Assembly (NCBI GenBank): GCA_021732785.1
Contig: JAKFUG010000044.1
Coordinates: 1-48,961, forward strand
Origin: Planctomycetaceae bacterium
GTDB lineage: Bacteria; Planctomycetota; Planctomycetia; Planctomycetales; Planctomycetaceae
Length of the DNA stretch: 48,961 nt
Reading direction: 5' to 3'
The notes under the pieces were generated by a model that saw nothing but the letters and a program-made list of their open reading frames with translations, ran no database searches and was not told the origin of the DNA. Made by a program: the position numbers and the translations under genes. Shown one piece after another: positions 36,911 through 45,773 of the stretch (the first letter of the stretch is position 1; each line of letters opens with the position of its first letter).

Positions 36911-37868
36911 TTTGAGTCATTGTGATCCCGCGACGACCGCCTGGATTTTCCCGGGGCAAGGCGCTCATTGTCTCAGCATGCTCGACGCCTTTCGTGATGA
37001 TCCCGGATTTCCGGAGCTTTACGAAGACATCTGCACGCGGCTGGGTTACGATCCGCTGGACGCTGCGGTGGAACGCACGAGTCGGCTCAGCGGGAATGCG
37101 GAAAGTTCCCTGTTGACCGTGTTGGCAAGCGTGCTGGCGCTGCATCGACTCAAAGCCCAGTATCCTGGTTTTATCCCAGCGGGAATCGCGGGTTACAGCG
37201 TCGGCCAATGGACGGCTTTGTATGCCGCCGAAATGATCAATTTGCAGCAATTACTCGCTCTTGTTTCCCGGCGCGCCGTATTGATGGATGCGTGCATTGC
37301 CGAGGGTGAACCGAGTAGAATGCTGGCCGTGATCGGACTGCTGGAAACCGACGTGCGCCGTGTGTGCGAGATTGTGAACGAGCGCGGGTATCTCCTGGAG
37401 ATCACCAACGAGAATGCACCGGGACAATTCACGCTCGGGGGAACACTCAAGGCCTTGGAGAGCGCCGAGGAATTGTTTCTGCCAAAGCGTCCCAAGCGGA
37501 TGGTGCGGCTGCCGGTTGCCGGCGCGTGGCACAGTTCGCAATTGCAGCCCGCTGTGATGCCGCTGAAGTCCCTTTTGCTTCGGGAAATCTTGTCGCCGCC
37601 GATTTGCCCCATCATCGACAACACCACCGGCGACTGGCTGCCGACGGACCGGACCGAGTTGTGCGACGCACTGTCCCGGCAAGTCGCTGCACCGGTTCGC
37701 TGGAGTCGGGGGATCAAAACGCTGGAAACGCGGGGTGTGCGCGACGTGATCGAAGTTGGTTACGGCGACGTGCTGACGAAGTTCGGGTTCTTTATCAGTC
37801 GGTCGATGCGCCATGCCGCGCTCTTTCCGTCTCCTCGCGGTCCCGCCATTCAGCAACTCGTTCCCTGA
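36900..37868 (+). CDS. Discrete malonyl-transferase-like acyltransferase (FabD/MdcH-like)
   Basis: A 322-residue acyltransferase fold protein: WIFPGQGAH at 16, nucleophile elbow GYSVGQ (near residue 100) and a later AGAWHSSQL carrying the catalytic His. FabD and PKS ATs usually have GHSxGE; Tyr before Ser recalls the malonate decarboxylase epsilon subunit (MdcH), which also handles malonyl groups. It should load an acyl unit, most likely malonyl, onto the discrete ACP in trans, or act as an editing hydrolase. The PKS has its own AT, so this protein is not needed for extension. It overlaps the PP-loop gene and is followed after 26 nt by the AsnB gene. Confidence 0.75.
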   Translation: MSCDLSHCDPATTAWIFPGQGAHCLSMLDAFRDDPGFPELYEDICTRLGYDPLDAAVERTSRLSGNAESSLLTVLASVLALHRLKAQYPGFIPAGIAGYSVGQWTALYAAEMINLQQLLALVSRRAVLMDACIAEGEPSRMLAVIGLLETDVRRVCEIVNERGYLLEITNENAPGQFTLGGTLKALESAEELFLPKRPKRMVRLPVAGAWHSSQLQPAVMPLKSLLLREILSPPICPIIDNTTGDWLPTDRTELCDALSRQVAAPVRWSRGIKTLETRGVRDVIEVGYGDVLTKFGFFISRSMRHAALFPSPRGPAIQQLVP

Positions 37869-37894
37869 GCAGTCCCAGGAAAGGACCGGCGATT

Positions 37895-39949
37895 GTGTGT
37901 GGTATCGGTGGCGTGATCGAACTCGACGGAAGCCGGCTGCCACCGGGCGAACGCCTCGCACAGATGGAGCGGATGATCCGGCTGCTGGGACATCGCGGAC
38001 CGGACGAAGCCGGGTACATGCTCGATCCACGCGTGGCCTTGTGTGCGACGCGGTTGAAAATCAACGATCTCGCATTAGGACAGCAACCGTTCACCGACGA
38101 GACGCAACGCTTCTGGGTGGTCTACAACGGAGAAATCTACAACCACTTCGAATTGCGGCGGGAACTCGAACAGCGCGGGTATCGCTTCCGTACGCAGTGC
38201 GACACCGAAGTGGCGCTTCGCGCATGGCAAACGTGGGGGAAAGAGGCACCGGCGCGCTTTGAAGGCGGCTTCGCTTTTGCGGTCTACGACCGCCGCCACC
38301 GCACGGTCACGCTCGTTCGCGATCGCTTCGGAAAGCGGCCCCTCTTTTACTGTCAGACCTCGCAGCGGATTCTGTTCGGGTCCGAAATGAAGGCGTTTGC
38401 GGCGTGCCGCGATCATGCCTGCGTCTGGGACACACCGCGGTTGGCGTCCTTGTTTACGCACTGGACATCGATCGGGGCGGACACGCCCTTTCACGGAGTC
38501 AAACAGGTTCCGGCCGGATCGATATTGGAAATCACGACGAGCGGCACATCGCTGGATTGCTATGCGGAGTTTCCCGTCGCGCGTGTCGTGGCCGAGGAGA
38601 CCAGCGATGCCGCCGCGCACGTGCGAGAGTTGTTACAACGGAGCGTGGACCTGCGTCTGCGCAGCGATGTCGAAGTCGGCATTCAGCTCAGCGGAGGACT
38701 CGATTCGACGATCCTGGCACACCTGGTAAAAAATCGGCAGGCTGAGCGGATGCAATCCTTCGCGATTGCCTTCGATGAGCCGGAATTTGACGAGACCGCT
38801 TCACAGAATCTCGCCGCGAATCGGTTCGGACTGACGCACCATCGACTCGCTGTTTCTTCGACGGACATTGCGGCTGCGTTTCCTGCGGCGCTATGGCATG
38901 CCGAGGTTCCGCAGTTTCGCACGGCGTTCGTGCCGATGTTTCTGCTTTCCCGCCGGATTCGCGAATGCGGGATCAAAGTGGTGCTGAGCGGCGAAGGGGC
39001 CGATGAAGTCTTTTTTGGCTACGATCTGTTCAAGGAATCGCGGTTGCGCGAAGCGTGGCCGTTGTTGTCTGCCGGGCAACGCCGGGACTCCATCCGCCGG
39101 TTATATCCTTATCTCCCGTTGTTTTCCGATGCCAACGTCGGCGCACTGGAGGCCGTTCTGGCCCGATCCGCAATCGCGCCGGGTAACCGGACGTTCTCAC
39201 ACGCGCTGCGGTTCGACAACGGTCGCTTTGCCGCCCGCCTGCTGCAAGCGGAGCCGTCGTCATCCACACCGCTCGACGATGTGCTGGCTGCCGTGCCTGG
39301 CTTCGATGCCCTGCCCCTGCTGCGACGGGCGCAGTGGCTGGAATTTCACACGCTGTTGCAGGGGTATCTGCTGTCCTCGCAAGGAGACCGGATGGCGTTC
39401 GCCCACGGTGTTGAACCGCGTTGCCCGTTTCTCAGCCCCGCCCTTGTGGCCCACGCGGCGACGCTGCCGGTTGACACCCATCTTTCAGCAGACGGTGTCG
39501 AAAAGCGACTGCTCAAAGAAGCTTTCGGCCCCTCGTTGCCCCGTGAAATTGTAGCCCGACCGAAACAGCCGTACCGCGCACCCGGTACAGCGTGCTTCTT
39601 TGACCGCAAGCAACAAGGCACCGCGCGATTCGTCGACTGGGTGGAAGAGCGGCTGTCACCACATGCGCTCGAAGAGATGGCCCCGATCCAGACAACCCAC
39701 GCGCTGCGATTCATCGACAAGATCCGCAGCACTCCTCCCACGCAGATCAGCGCTCGAGAAGACCAAGCGTTTCTGCTGCTGTTGTCGCTCTCGGAACTCG
39801 ACCGGCAGTATGTTCGCGGCAAGGGTGAAGACTTTGTGGGGCCGTCTCCGCCATTGAAGGTGGCAACAATCTTCCCCGATGACGGTGATTCGTCCGTCGA
39901 TGCGGTCGTCACTCCACCAGCGTTCGGTCGTCTGCGAGGGACGCCATGA
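37895..39949 (+). CDS. AsnB-type glutamine amidotransferase
   Basis: A 684-residue two-domain protein. It starts with a class II glutaminase whose nucleophile Cys follows the initiator (GTG TGT; MCGIGGVIEL), with HRGPDEAGY, VYNGEIYNHFELR and GTEVALR-like CDTEVALRAW blocks. The synthetase domain has SGGLDS at 266-271 and VVLSGEGADEVFFGYD. A GTG start at 37895 is required by the N-terminal Cys and supported by AGGAAAGGA just upstream; the frame is open further upstream but overlaps the AT gene. Ammonia from Gln would amidate an ATP-activated carboxylate. In polyketide pathways such proteins amidate malonyl-ACP to a malonamyl starter (tetracycline OxyD and glutarimide clusters). The stop overlaps the GNAT start (ATGA). 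Confidence 0.85.
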   Translation: MCGIGGVIELDGSRLPPGERLAQMERMIRLLGHRGPDEAGYMLDPRVALCATRLKINDLALGQQPFTDETQRFWVVYNGEIYNHFELRRELEQRGYRFRTQCDTEVALRAWQTWGKEAPARFEGGFAFAVYDRRHRTVTLVRDRFGKRPLFYCQTSQRILFGSEMKAFAACRDHACVWDTPRLASLFTHWTSIGADTPFHGVKQVPAGSILEITTSGTSLDCYAEFPVARVVAEETSDAAAHVRELLQRSVDLRLRSDVEVGIQLSGGLDSTILAHLVKNRQAERMQSFAIAFDEPEFDETASQNLAANRFGLTHHRLAVSSTDIAAAFPAALWHAEVPQFRTAFVPMFLLSRRIRECGIKVVLSGEGADEVFFGYDLFKESRLREAWPLLSAGQRRDSIRRLYPYLPLFSDANVGALEAVLARSAIAPGNRTFSHALRFDNGRFAARLLQAEPSSSTPLDDVLAAVPGFDALPLLRRAQWLEFHTLLQGYLLSSQGDRMAFAHGVEPRCPFLSPALVAHAATLPVDTHLSADGVEKRLLKEAFGPSLPREIVARPKQPYRAPGTACFFDRKQQGTARFVDWVEERLSPHALEEMAPIQTTHALRFIDKIRSTPPTQISAREDQAFLLLLSLSELDRQYVRGKGEDFVGPSPPLKVATIFPDDGDSSVDAVVTPPAFGRLRGTP

Positions 39950-41013
39950 GCGCGGTTGAAATTCGCAGCTACGAAGGCGATGGGGGCGATCTCGCCGCGC
40001 TGGTGCAACGCGCATGGAAGCAAAACTTTCAGGGTCAAAAGTGGTTTCCGCTGTGGGATCAGAAATACTTCGCGTGGCGAGTGCTCGATCCGCGGCTGGG
40101 TTCCCGTGACCTCTGTGTCGCCGCTTACGAAGGCGATTCGCTGATCGGTTGCATCATGGCCGAAGCCGCCGAGTTTCAGTGGGGCGATCAGCGGGTCCGT
40201 GGCAGTTACAGTTCCTGGCTGAGTGTTGATCAGGAATCGCAAAGCCGGGGCGTGGCCTTACGCCTGGTAGATGAATTGCGGTTACGGCACCAGCAACAGG
40301 GTTTGCGGTTCTCCATCGGTTGCACGCGCATCGATCACCAATCGCCCGCGCGAAAGTTCTGGGATTCACTGGCGCGACGCCGTCCGGACGAATTTCGCTT
40401 CTGGGGGCCAATCCGATTATGGGCCCATGTGCTCAATCCCGTGCGTGTCGCGGCGGCGGGTTTGACGACGTGGGAACGTTGGGGCCCGCAATTGCTGCGA
40501 CTCATCCCGCGATGGCCGACACGTGCGAAGCGGCCTTCCGGCATCCGGCCATTCCGCGCCGACGACACGGCGGAATGCCTGCGCCTATTGGAAATACAGA
40601 ATCGCACGACTGACTTTCAGATGCGATGGAATTCGGACCGGCTCGAACACCAACTGGATCACGGGCAGTTCCCGCGTACATTCGTGTCACACGACGGAAC
40701 CTCACTGCACGGATTTCTCAACTATTACGCCCTGACATGGTCTGGAGAGCAGGATCTCCGCGTGGCCATGATCGATTTGCTTGCGGGCGATCAATGGTGG
40801 CCACAGCGTTCTCTGCTGAAAGCCGCCGAAGCCCAGATGCGCGACGACGGCGTCGATCTGGTCTTGATGATGGCTTCCGCAGCGGCACCAGCGAGTGTGC
40901 TGCTTTCGCGCGGATTTGTGCCGATCGATGCTGAGGTGGAATTATTTAGCCTGTTCGTCGACCCCCAGCTCAACTGCCCGCCCCCCAAATCGTTTCACAT
41001 TCTGTTCACGTAA
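39946..41013 (+). CDS. GNAT-fold protein with two acetyltransferase-like halves
   Basis: A 355-residue protein. Its first half holds a GNAT-like core (LIGCIMAEAAEFQWG, then YSSWLSVDQESQSRGVALRLVDELR, the Q/R-x-x-G/A acyl-CoA loop SQSRGVA). The second half repeats a weaker version ending ASVLLSRGFVPIDAEVELF. The start codon overlaps the AsnB stop by 4 nt, so it is translated together with AsnB. GNAT proteins transfer acyl groups from CoA or ACP to amines; a role in N-acylating the product or in self-protection is possible. The substrate cannot be deduced. Confidence 0.65.
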   Translation: MSAVEIRSYEGDGGDLAALVQRAWKQNFQGQKWFPLWDQKYFAWRVLDPRLGSRDLCVAAYEGDSLIGCIMAEAAEFQWGDQRVRGSYSSWLSVDQESQSRGVALRLVDELRLRHQQQGLRFSIGCTRIDHQSPARKFWDSLARRRPDEFRFWGPIRLWAHVLNPVRVAAAGLTTWERWGPQLLRLIPRWPTRAKRPSGIRPFRADDTAECLRLLEIQNRTTDFQMRWNSDRLEHQLDHGQFPRTFVSHDGTSLHGFLNYYALTWSGEQDLRVAMIDLLAGDQWWPQRSLLKAAEAQMRDDGVDLVLMMASAAAPASVLLSRGFVPIDAEVELFSLFVDPQLNCPPPKSFHILFT

Positions 41014-41063
41014 TTCGCTCTCTGCCGCCCTTCGTTGAAAAGTCGATCTACGAGACGCACACC

Positions 41064-42245
41064 ATGCCCCTGGACCTGTTCCATCCGACCGAATCGCATC
41101 TCACACTCAGACGCACCGTCAGGGCGTTTGCCGAAGCCGAAGTCGCGCCGCAGGCCACCGCCCACGATCGCCAGGAGCGCTTCAATCTGGATTTATTTCG
41201 CCAGGTGGGAGCCCGAGGCTGGTTAGGGCTGACGTTGCCATCGGCTTACGGGGGGGCCCAGCAGGATGCCACCGCGGCCGCCATTCTTTACGAAGAACTT
41301 GCCGCGGCCGATGCCGGGTTTACGCTTTCGTGCTTGTCGCACTCGGTTCTCTTCGCCCATCACCTGGCGTGTTGCGGCAATGCGGAACAGCAGTCGCGAT
41401 TTCTGCCCGATGCGAATGTCGGGCGGATCGTTGCCGGCATGGCGATGAGCGAGTCTGGCGGGGGGACCGATGTCATCGGCATGCAAACGACGGCCCAGCG
41501 AGTGGAAGCCGGCTATCTCCTCAATGGCGAAAAAATGTGGATCACGAACGGCGTGTTGAACGACGGGGAAATGGGAGATGTCTTCCTCGTCTATGCCCGC
41601 ACATCGGGCAATGGACCGCGCGGGCTGTCGCTGTTTCTCGTCGAAAAGGGCCGCGAGGGCTTCACGCTCGGCCGGGGTGTGGACGGTCGGCTGGGCGTGC
41701 GGGCGTCAAAAAGCGCGCAGCTCCTGTTCAAGGATTGTCTGATTCCGGTGGAGAATCGTGTCGGTGAGGAAGGCGGAGCCGTCCGTTCGATGGTCCAGAC
41801 GCTGGCCATGGAACGGCTGACGATGGCGGCCATGAGCCTGGGCATCGCCCGGCGTGCTTTGGAGTTGATGAATCAATATGCCAGCCGGCGTCGTGCGTTC
41901 GGCAAGCCGTTACGGGATTTCGGCCAGATTCAGCGGCACATCGGCGAAAGTTATGCGGAATGGATGGCTGGCCGGACGTTGGTCTTTCACACGGCCCAAC
42001 GGATGTCGGCCTCGTCGGCCGATTCTCAACTGGACGCCGATGCCGCGAAGCTCTATTGCGCCACGATGGCCAAAACGCTCGCGGACCGGGCGATTCAGGT
42101 TCTCGGCGCGTACGGATATTCCGGCGAGTATCCCGTCGAGCGGTTGTGGCGCGATGCCAAGTTGTTCGAAATTGGCGGCGGCACCCTCGAAGCCCATCAG
42201 CGAAACATTACGCGCGGGTTATCCCGTCTGGATCAATTACCGTGA
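41064..42245 (+). CDS. Acyl-CoA (or acyl-ACP) dehydrogenase
   Basis: A 393-residue flavoprotein of the acyl-CoA dehydrogenase family. Seen: LGLTLPSAYGGA at 55, AMSESGGGTDVIGMQTTA (127-144), YLLNGEKMWITNG (151-163), RRRAFGKPLRDFGQIQ and IQVLGAYGYSGEYPVER. At the usual base position the motif reads EIGGGTLEAH, so the YEGT Glu is Gly. A Glu in helix G, E250 in AMERLTMA, matches the isovaleryl-CoA dehydrogenase-type base, so activity is likely retained. It lies 50 nt after the GNAT gene and probably desaturates an acyl group, possibly on the discrete ACP. It could also have a general branched-chain role. Confidence 0.85.
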   Translation: MPLDLFHPTESHLTLRRTVRAFAEAEVAPQATAHDRQERFNLDLFRQVGARGWLGLTLPSAYGGAQQDATAAAILYEELAAADAGFTLSCLSHSVLFAHHLACCGNAEQQSRFLPDANVGRIVAGMAMSESGGGTDVIGMQTTAQRVEAGYLLNGEKMWITNGVLNDGEMGDVFLVYARTSGNGPRGLSLFLVEKGREGFTLGRGVDGRLGVRASKSAQLLFKDCLIPVENRVGEEGGAVRSMVQTLAMERLTMAAMSLGIARRALELMNQYASRRRAFGKPLRDFGQIQRHIGESYAEWMAGRTLVFHTAQRMSASSADSQLDADAAKLYCATMAKTLADRAIQVLGAYGYSGEYPVERLWRDAKLFEIGGGTLEAHQRNITRGLSRLDQLP

Positions 42246-42377
42246 CGAACGCGTTTCTCCGGATTCGAGAATTGGATGGTAGGCCGTCCGTTCACGGAGT
42301 ATAGTCCGGTGGGTACAGTCGAGGCGGGCCTGTCGTTTTGTGTGTCGGAAACGGTCTGACACAACGTGGGGTGGTGT

Positions 42378-44057
42378 ATGAAGTCGTTCCTCACGATGGC
42401 TCCCTTCTGGGATCCGTACTGTCCCCCGCTGGGGATCGCCTCGCTGCAGGCGTACCTGAAACAGCGCGGGCATGATGTCGCGATCTTTGACTTCAACACG
42501 GACGCCCAGCTCTGGCGTCCCTACCGGGCTTACTTTGATCTGTATCAGCAGATCGTTCCCGAATCCCGCGAATGGAACATCATGCGTCTCGGGCCCGACT
42601 ATTTCAGTCGGCATCAGATGGCGTGGTTCTCCCTGCGTGACCAACCGCCGCGATTCCTGGAGCTTAGCCGCTGCATTCTCAACATCGACGGTCGCCATCG
42701 TCTGAGTGACGACGCCGTGCAGGCGTTTGTCCCGCTGCTGGAAACGATTGCCGCGCGGGTTGATCAGCTCACCGAAGAGTTCATGGCGCGACACAAGCCC
42801 GACATGGTTGGCTGCACATTGCTCACCACGACCATGCCTTCATCGCTGCAAATCCTGCGGAAAGTGAAGGAACTGAACCCGGACGCCCGCACGGTGCTCG
42901 GGGGCCCCGGTCCCATCATGGGGGCGGGAGCCGATTCGCCCGATACCAAGCGCGTTCTCGAACGCTGTCCCTGGGTCGACAACATCGTGATCGGCGAAGG
43001 CGAAGTGTTGATCGACGCTTTGGCCCGTGATCTGTTGCCGCGCGGCAAGCTCTTGTCGTTGCGTGATGTGCCCGCCACGGTGGAGACGCTCGTCCCCGGT
43101 CCAGACGTGTCGCAGGGCTTGATCACCAATCTCAGCGATCTGCCCACACCCGATTACACAGGACTTGAGCCGCACCGATACACGAACCTTTCCATCGGCG
43201 TCTCCCGCGGATGCGCTTACAAATGCTCGTTCTGTTACGAGACAACCTATTGGAGAAAGTACCGCAAACGTCCGATTGATTCTGCGGTTCGCGATCTGCA
43301 TGCCCTACGGGAGCGATACAACCGCACGCGATTTTTCTTGTGCGATTCGTTAGCGAATTTTTTTGCGGATGATCTGTCGCAGGCCCTCATTGCCGAGAAT
43401 TCCGATATCAAATGGGACGCCTATCTGCGGGCCGATGCGGAGTTGCTCGACCCGGCTTATGTTGCACAACTTGCCGCCGGTGGGATGGTGCGGGCCCGGC
43501 TGGGGCTGGAATCGGCCGATGCCGACACGCTCGAGTTGATGAACAAGAAGATGTCGGTCGACCGCATGGGAACGGTCCTGCAGAATCTTGCCGCCGAGGG
43601 CATCCAGACCTCGACGCTGTGGATCGTGGGCTTCCCGGAAGAAGGCGAACAGGCCTTCCAGGAATCGCTCAATTTCCTCATCGAGTATAAAGACGCCATC
43701 TATTGTGCCGATCCCTGGCAATTCGTCTTTCATCCCACGACCGGCTCCGAACCCGTGTTCGGCCGTCTCGTCGCCAGCGAAAGTTTCGAGACCCGATACG
43801 GCATGCGCCGGCTTTATCCCGAAGAATTCGATGATGCACTCCTCGTGCAATACTTCGAGTTGGATATTCCGGATGTTACCTCCATGAAGATCGACCGCAT
43901 CCGCCGCATGAGCCGGGTCATGGAAGAGCACGGCATTCCCAACCCCTATTCGCTGCGGGAATGGCGGGCGGCCAATCGTCGCTGGAACGAGCTCCATCCG
44001 TCATGTGGTGAGACGGTCCAGGTCGCGATTCCCGCCGGGATTCACTCGACCGAATGA
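42378..44057 (+). CDS. B12-binding-type radical SAM protein
   Basis: A 559-residue radical SAM enzyme. The N-terminal region (about 1-250) has the cobalamin-binding-like fold order: PPLGIASLQAYLKQRGHDV at 16, DMVGCTLLTTTMPSS, then LGGPGPIMGAGAD and VIGEGEVL. The core has the 4Fe-4S motif CxxxCxxC at C279, C283, C286 (GCAYKCSFCYE), GGMVRARLGLESAD and the C-terminal part of a TIM barrel. Class members methylate unactivated carbons or drive ring rearrangements. No classic DxHxxG motif is visible, so cobalamin binding would be base-off without His ligand, as in several such enzymes. ATG 42378 is preferred over GTG 42366. It ends the cluster and is a candidate late tailoring enzyme. Confidence 0.85.
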   Translation: MKSFLTMAPFWDPYCPPLGIASLQAYLKQRGHDVAIFDFNTDAQLWRPYRAYFDLYQQIVPESREWNIMRLGPDYFSRHQMAWFSLRDQPPRFLELSRCILNIDGRHRLSDDAVQAFVPLLETIAARVDQLTEEFMARHKPDMVGCTLLTTTMPSSLQILRKVKELNPDARTVLGGPGPIMGAGADSPDTKRVLERCPWVDNIVIGEGEVLIDALARDLLPRGKLLSLRDVPATVETLVPGPDVSQGLITNLSDLPTPDYTGLEPHRYTNLSIGVSRGCAYKCSFCYETTYWRKYRKRPIDSAVRDLHALRERYNRTRFFLCDSLANFFADDLSQALIAENSDIKWDAYLRADAELLDPAYVAQLAAGGMVRARLGLESADADTLELMNKKMSVDRMGTVLQNLAAEGIQTSTLWIVGFPEEGEQAFQESLNFLIEYKDAIYCADPWQFVFHPTTGSEPVFGRLVASESFETRYGMRRLYPEEFDDALLVQYFELDIPDVTSMKIDRIRRMSRVMEEHGIPNPYSLREWRAANRRWNELHPSCGETVQVAIPAGIHSTE

Positions 44058-44437
44058 CACCGGAGCGATGCGCACGAGTGAACATCGCTGATGCCTCCTT
44101 TGTTTTCAGCATCGATCTTGAGCCGTTTAATTCGACTTCAGCGATGCCATATCGATCGCGAAGCGGCACTTCACATCGGACTTCAACAACCGCTCACGAT
44201 CGAAGTTCGCCCCGATTCCAAGCGCATTGTGCAAGCGGGAGCCAAACACACCGCGCGGCCGACCCTTCGCGTTGCCGAAATCATGCACCATTGGGCCGAT
44301 CAGGAAGGGTTGGTACTGCCATCCGCTCAAGAGTAGTCTATCGCGATGTCACACAGACTTGGAGATGTTGAGTGACTCGGTCACATCATCTGTCGTGATG
44401 GCCATCGCCGCGATCCTTTAAGCTGAGGGGGCTCGTT
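44058..44437. other. Intergenic region after the cluster
   Basis: 380 nt with no recognised gene. Frames of 60-100 codons exist on both strands; one at 44091-44336 (+) contains an LTIEVRPDSKRIV run and could be a small protein or a relic, but it lacks a ribosome-binding site and I recognise no family. No good terminator stem with a T run was seen. Confidence 0.4.
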
Positions 44438-45415
44438 GTGAGATTTGTTTCCGCTCTGTTGCTGGTCCTTGTGTCCGCGATCACTCTGCTGGCAGAAGAC
44501 GCGCGTCCGCGAACGGTCTCGCCAGAGGGGAGCACCTATCTTGAGCGTCTCCGAAAAAACACTCCCTTTGGGACGAACGGCTTCGACCTCACTGGCCTGC
44601 GCGCGGGAATGGGGACACGGCAAGAACCGGCGAACAAAGACATCAAACTCATCCGCATCAAGATCGGAGAGATTCCCTGCGAGTGGGTGCTGGCTCCGGG
44701 TGCCGATCCCGAGGTGCGTTTGCTCTACCTGCACGGGGGCGGATGGGTGTCCGGTTCTGGCGGAAACTATCTTCCACTGGCCGCTGACATCTCGATGGCG
44801 GCGAAGTGTGCCGTGCTCCTTCCGGACTACCGTTTGGCCCCGGAATACCCTTTCCCCGCCGGACTGGAGGATTGCATCGCGGCCCACGAATGGTTGATTG
44901 GGAACGGACCGAATGGACCTTCTCCCGCCAAAGTCACCTTTATCGCGGGAGATTCAGCGGGCGGGAACCTGACGTTAGCGACGTTGCTGGCCTTGCGCGA
45001 TCGCAAACACCCTCTGCCGGCGGGGGGAATACCCCTTTCCGCAGCCACCGATTTCACACTGGCGAGTGCCTCGCTGAAAGATGTCGCGGATCCGATCATC
45101 AGCGCGAAAACCATGCCCGAGTTTCGCACCCGCTATCTCGGTCAACAGGATCCACGTCATCCCTGGGCATCACCCGTGTACGGCGACTATCGCGGTCTCC
45201 CCCCGCTCTTGATCCAGGTCGGAGAACACGAAATGCTGCGCGACGATAGCCTTCGCGTCGCCGAGAAAGCGCGTGCGGACGGGATTCCCGTCACCTTGGA
45301 AATCTGGCCCGGCATGGTGCATGTCTTCCAGATCCGCGGGCTTCCCGAATCGCGCGAAGCCATCACCCAGATCGCCGACTTCATGCGCACGAACCAGCCA
45401 AAAGCAACAAAGTAG
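44438..45415 (+). CDS. Secreted esterase/lipase of the HSL (alpha/beta-hydrolase 3) type
   Basis: A 325-residue secreted hydrolase. The signal peptide (FVSALLLVLVSAITLLAED) is followed by the oxyanion-hole motif HGGGW, the family block LPDYRLAPEYPFPAGLED, nucleophile Ser in GDSAGGN, and the acid and His in VGEHEML and GMVHVFQ. These are the marks of hormone-sensitive-lipase-like esterases. GTG 44438 is the only start before the signal peptide, and GAGGGGG lies about 10 nt upstream. It probably hydrolyses short-chain esters outside the cytoplasm. It is separated from the cluster by 380 nt and is not obviously part of it. Confidence 0.85.
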   Translation: MRFVSALLLVLVSAITLLAEDARPRTVSPEGSTYLERLRKNTPFGTNGFDLTGLRAGMGTRQEPANKDIKLIRIKIGEIPCEWVLAPGADPEVRLLYLHGGGWVSGSGGNYLPLAADISMAAKCAVLLPDYRLAPEYPFPAGLEDCIAAHEWLIGNGPNGPSPAKVTFIAGDSAGGNLTLATLLALRDRKHPLPAGGIPLSAATDFTLASASLKDVADPIISAKTMPEFRTRYLGQQDPRHPWASPVYGDYRGLPPLLIQVGEHEMLRDDSLRVAEKARADGIPVTLEIWPGMVHVFQIRGLPESREAITQIADFMRTNQPKATK

Positions 45416-45501
45416 GGCACGTCCACCATCCCTTGCTCGCAATCGATGGAAACGCCATTCTTGGGCTTCTCGCACTTCGGCTAGTACTACAGTTCCACTT
45501 C

Positions 45502-45773
45502 TTACAATGGTGAGTCGCGGGCTTTGTCATGGCCGTGTTTAGCGATGAGCTGATGATGGCGTCGCCATTCGGAGAAGCCCAGCACGGTTTCGGGAAGAGC
45601 CGTTCTTCGCAGGACGAGCGTGACCAGCAGCGTGCGGACTTCGGGAACCGTCAGGGGAATCAGGTCGGCGACCCTTTTTTTCGCCGTGATCGGCTGCGCG
45701 CCTGTGTCCGGATCACGACCAGCATCGCCAGGGCCAGCAATGAGAGCGTGATGTCTCCCCGTGCACAACCCAT
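45502..45773 (-). pseudogene. Transposase remnant, C-terminal part with a frameshift
   Basis: Two minus-strand frames join into the tail of a planctomycete transposase. From 45773 the frame reads MGCARGDITLSLLALAMLVV, and then, after a shift, RVADLIPLTVPEVRTLLVTL followed by SEWRRHHQLIAKHGHDKA to the stop at 45502. The pieces DITLSLLALAMLxVIR and LIPLTVPEVRxLLxxLV...WRRxHQ are the usual end of such DDE transposases. The shift coincides with a run of seven A (minus strand; T7 at 45675-45681). Only about 90 codons remain and a stop lies just upstream, so the element is dead. Confidence 0.6.

Noticed and set aside
37364-37894. The 177-codon upstream extension of the AsnB frame
   Set aside because: It overlaps the acyltransferase gene in another frame and would bury the N-terminal catalytic Cys that must follow the start.
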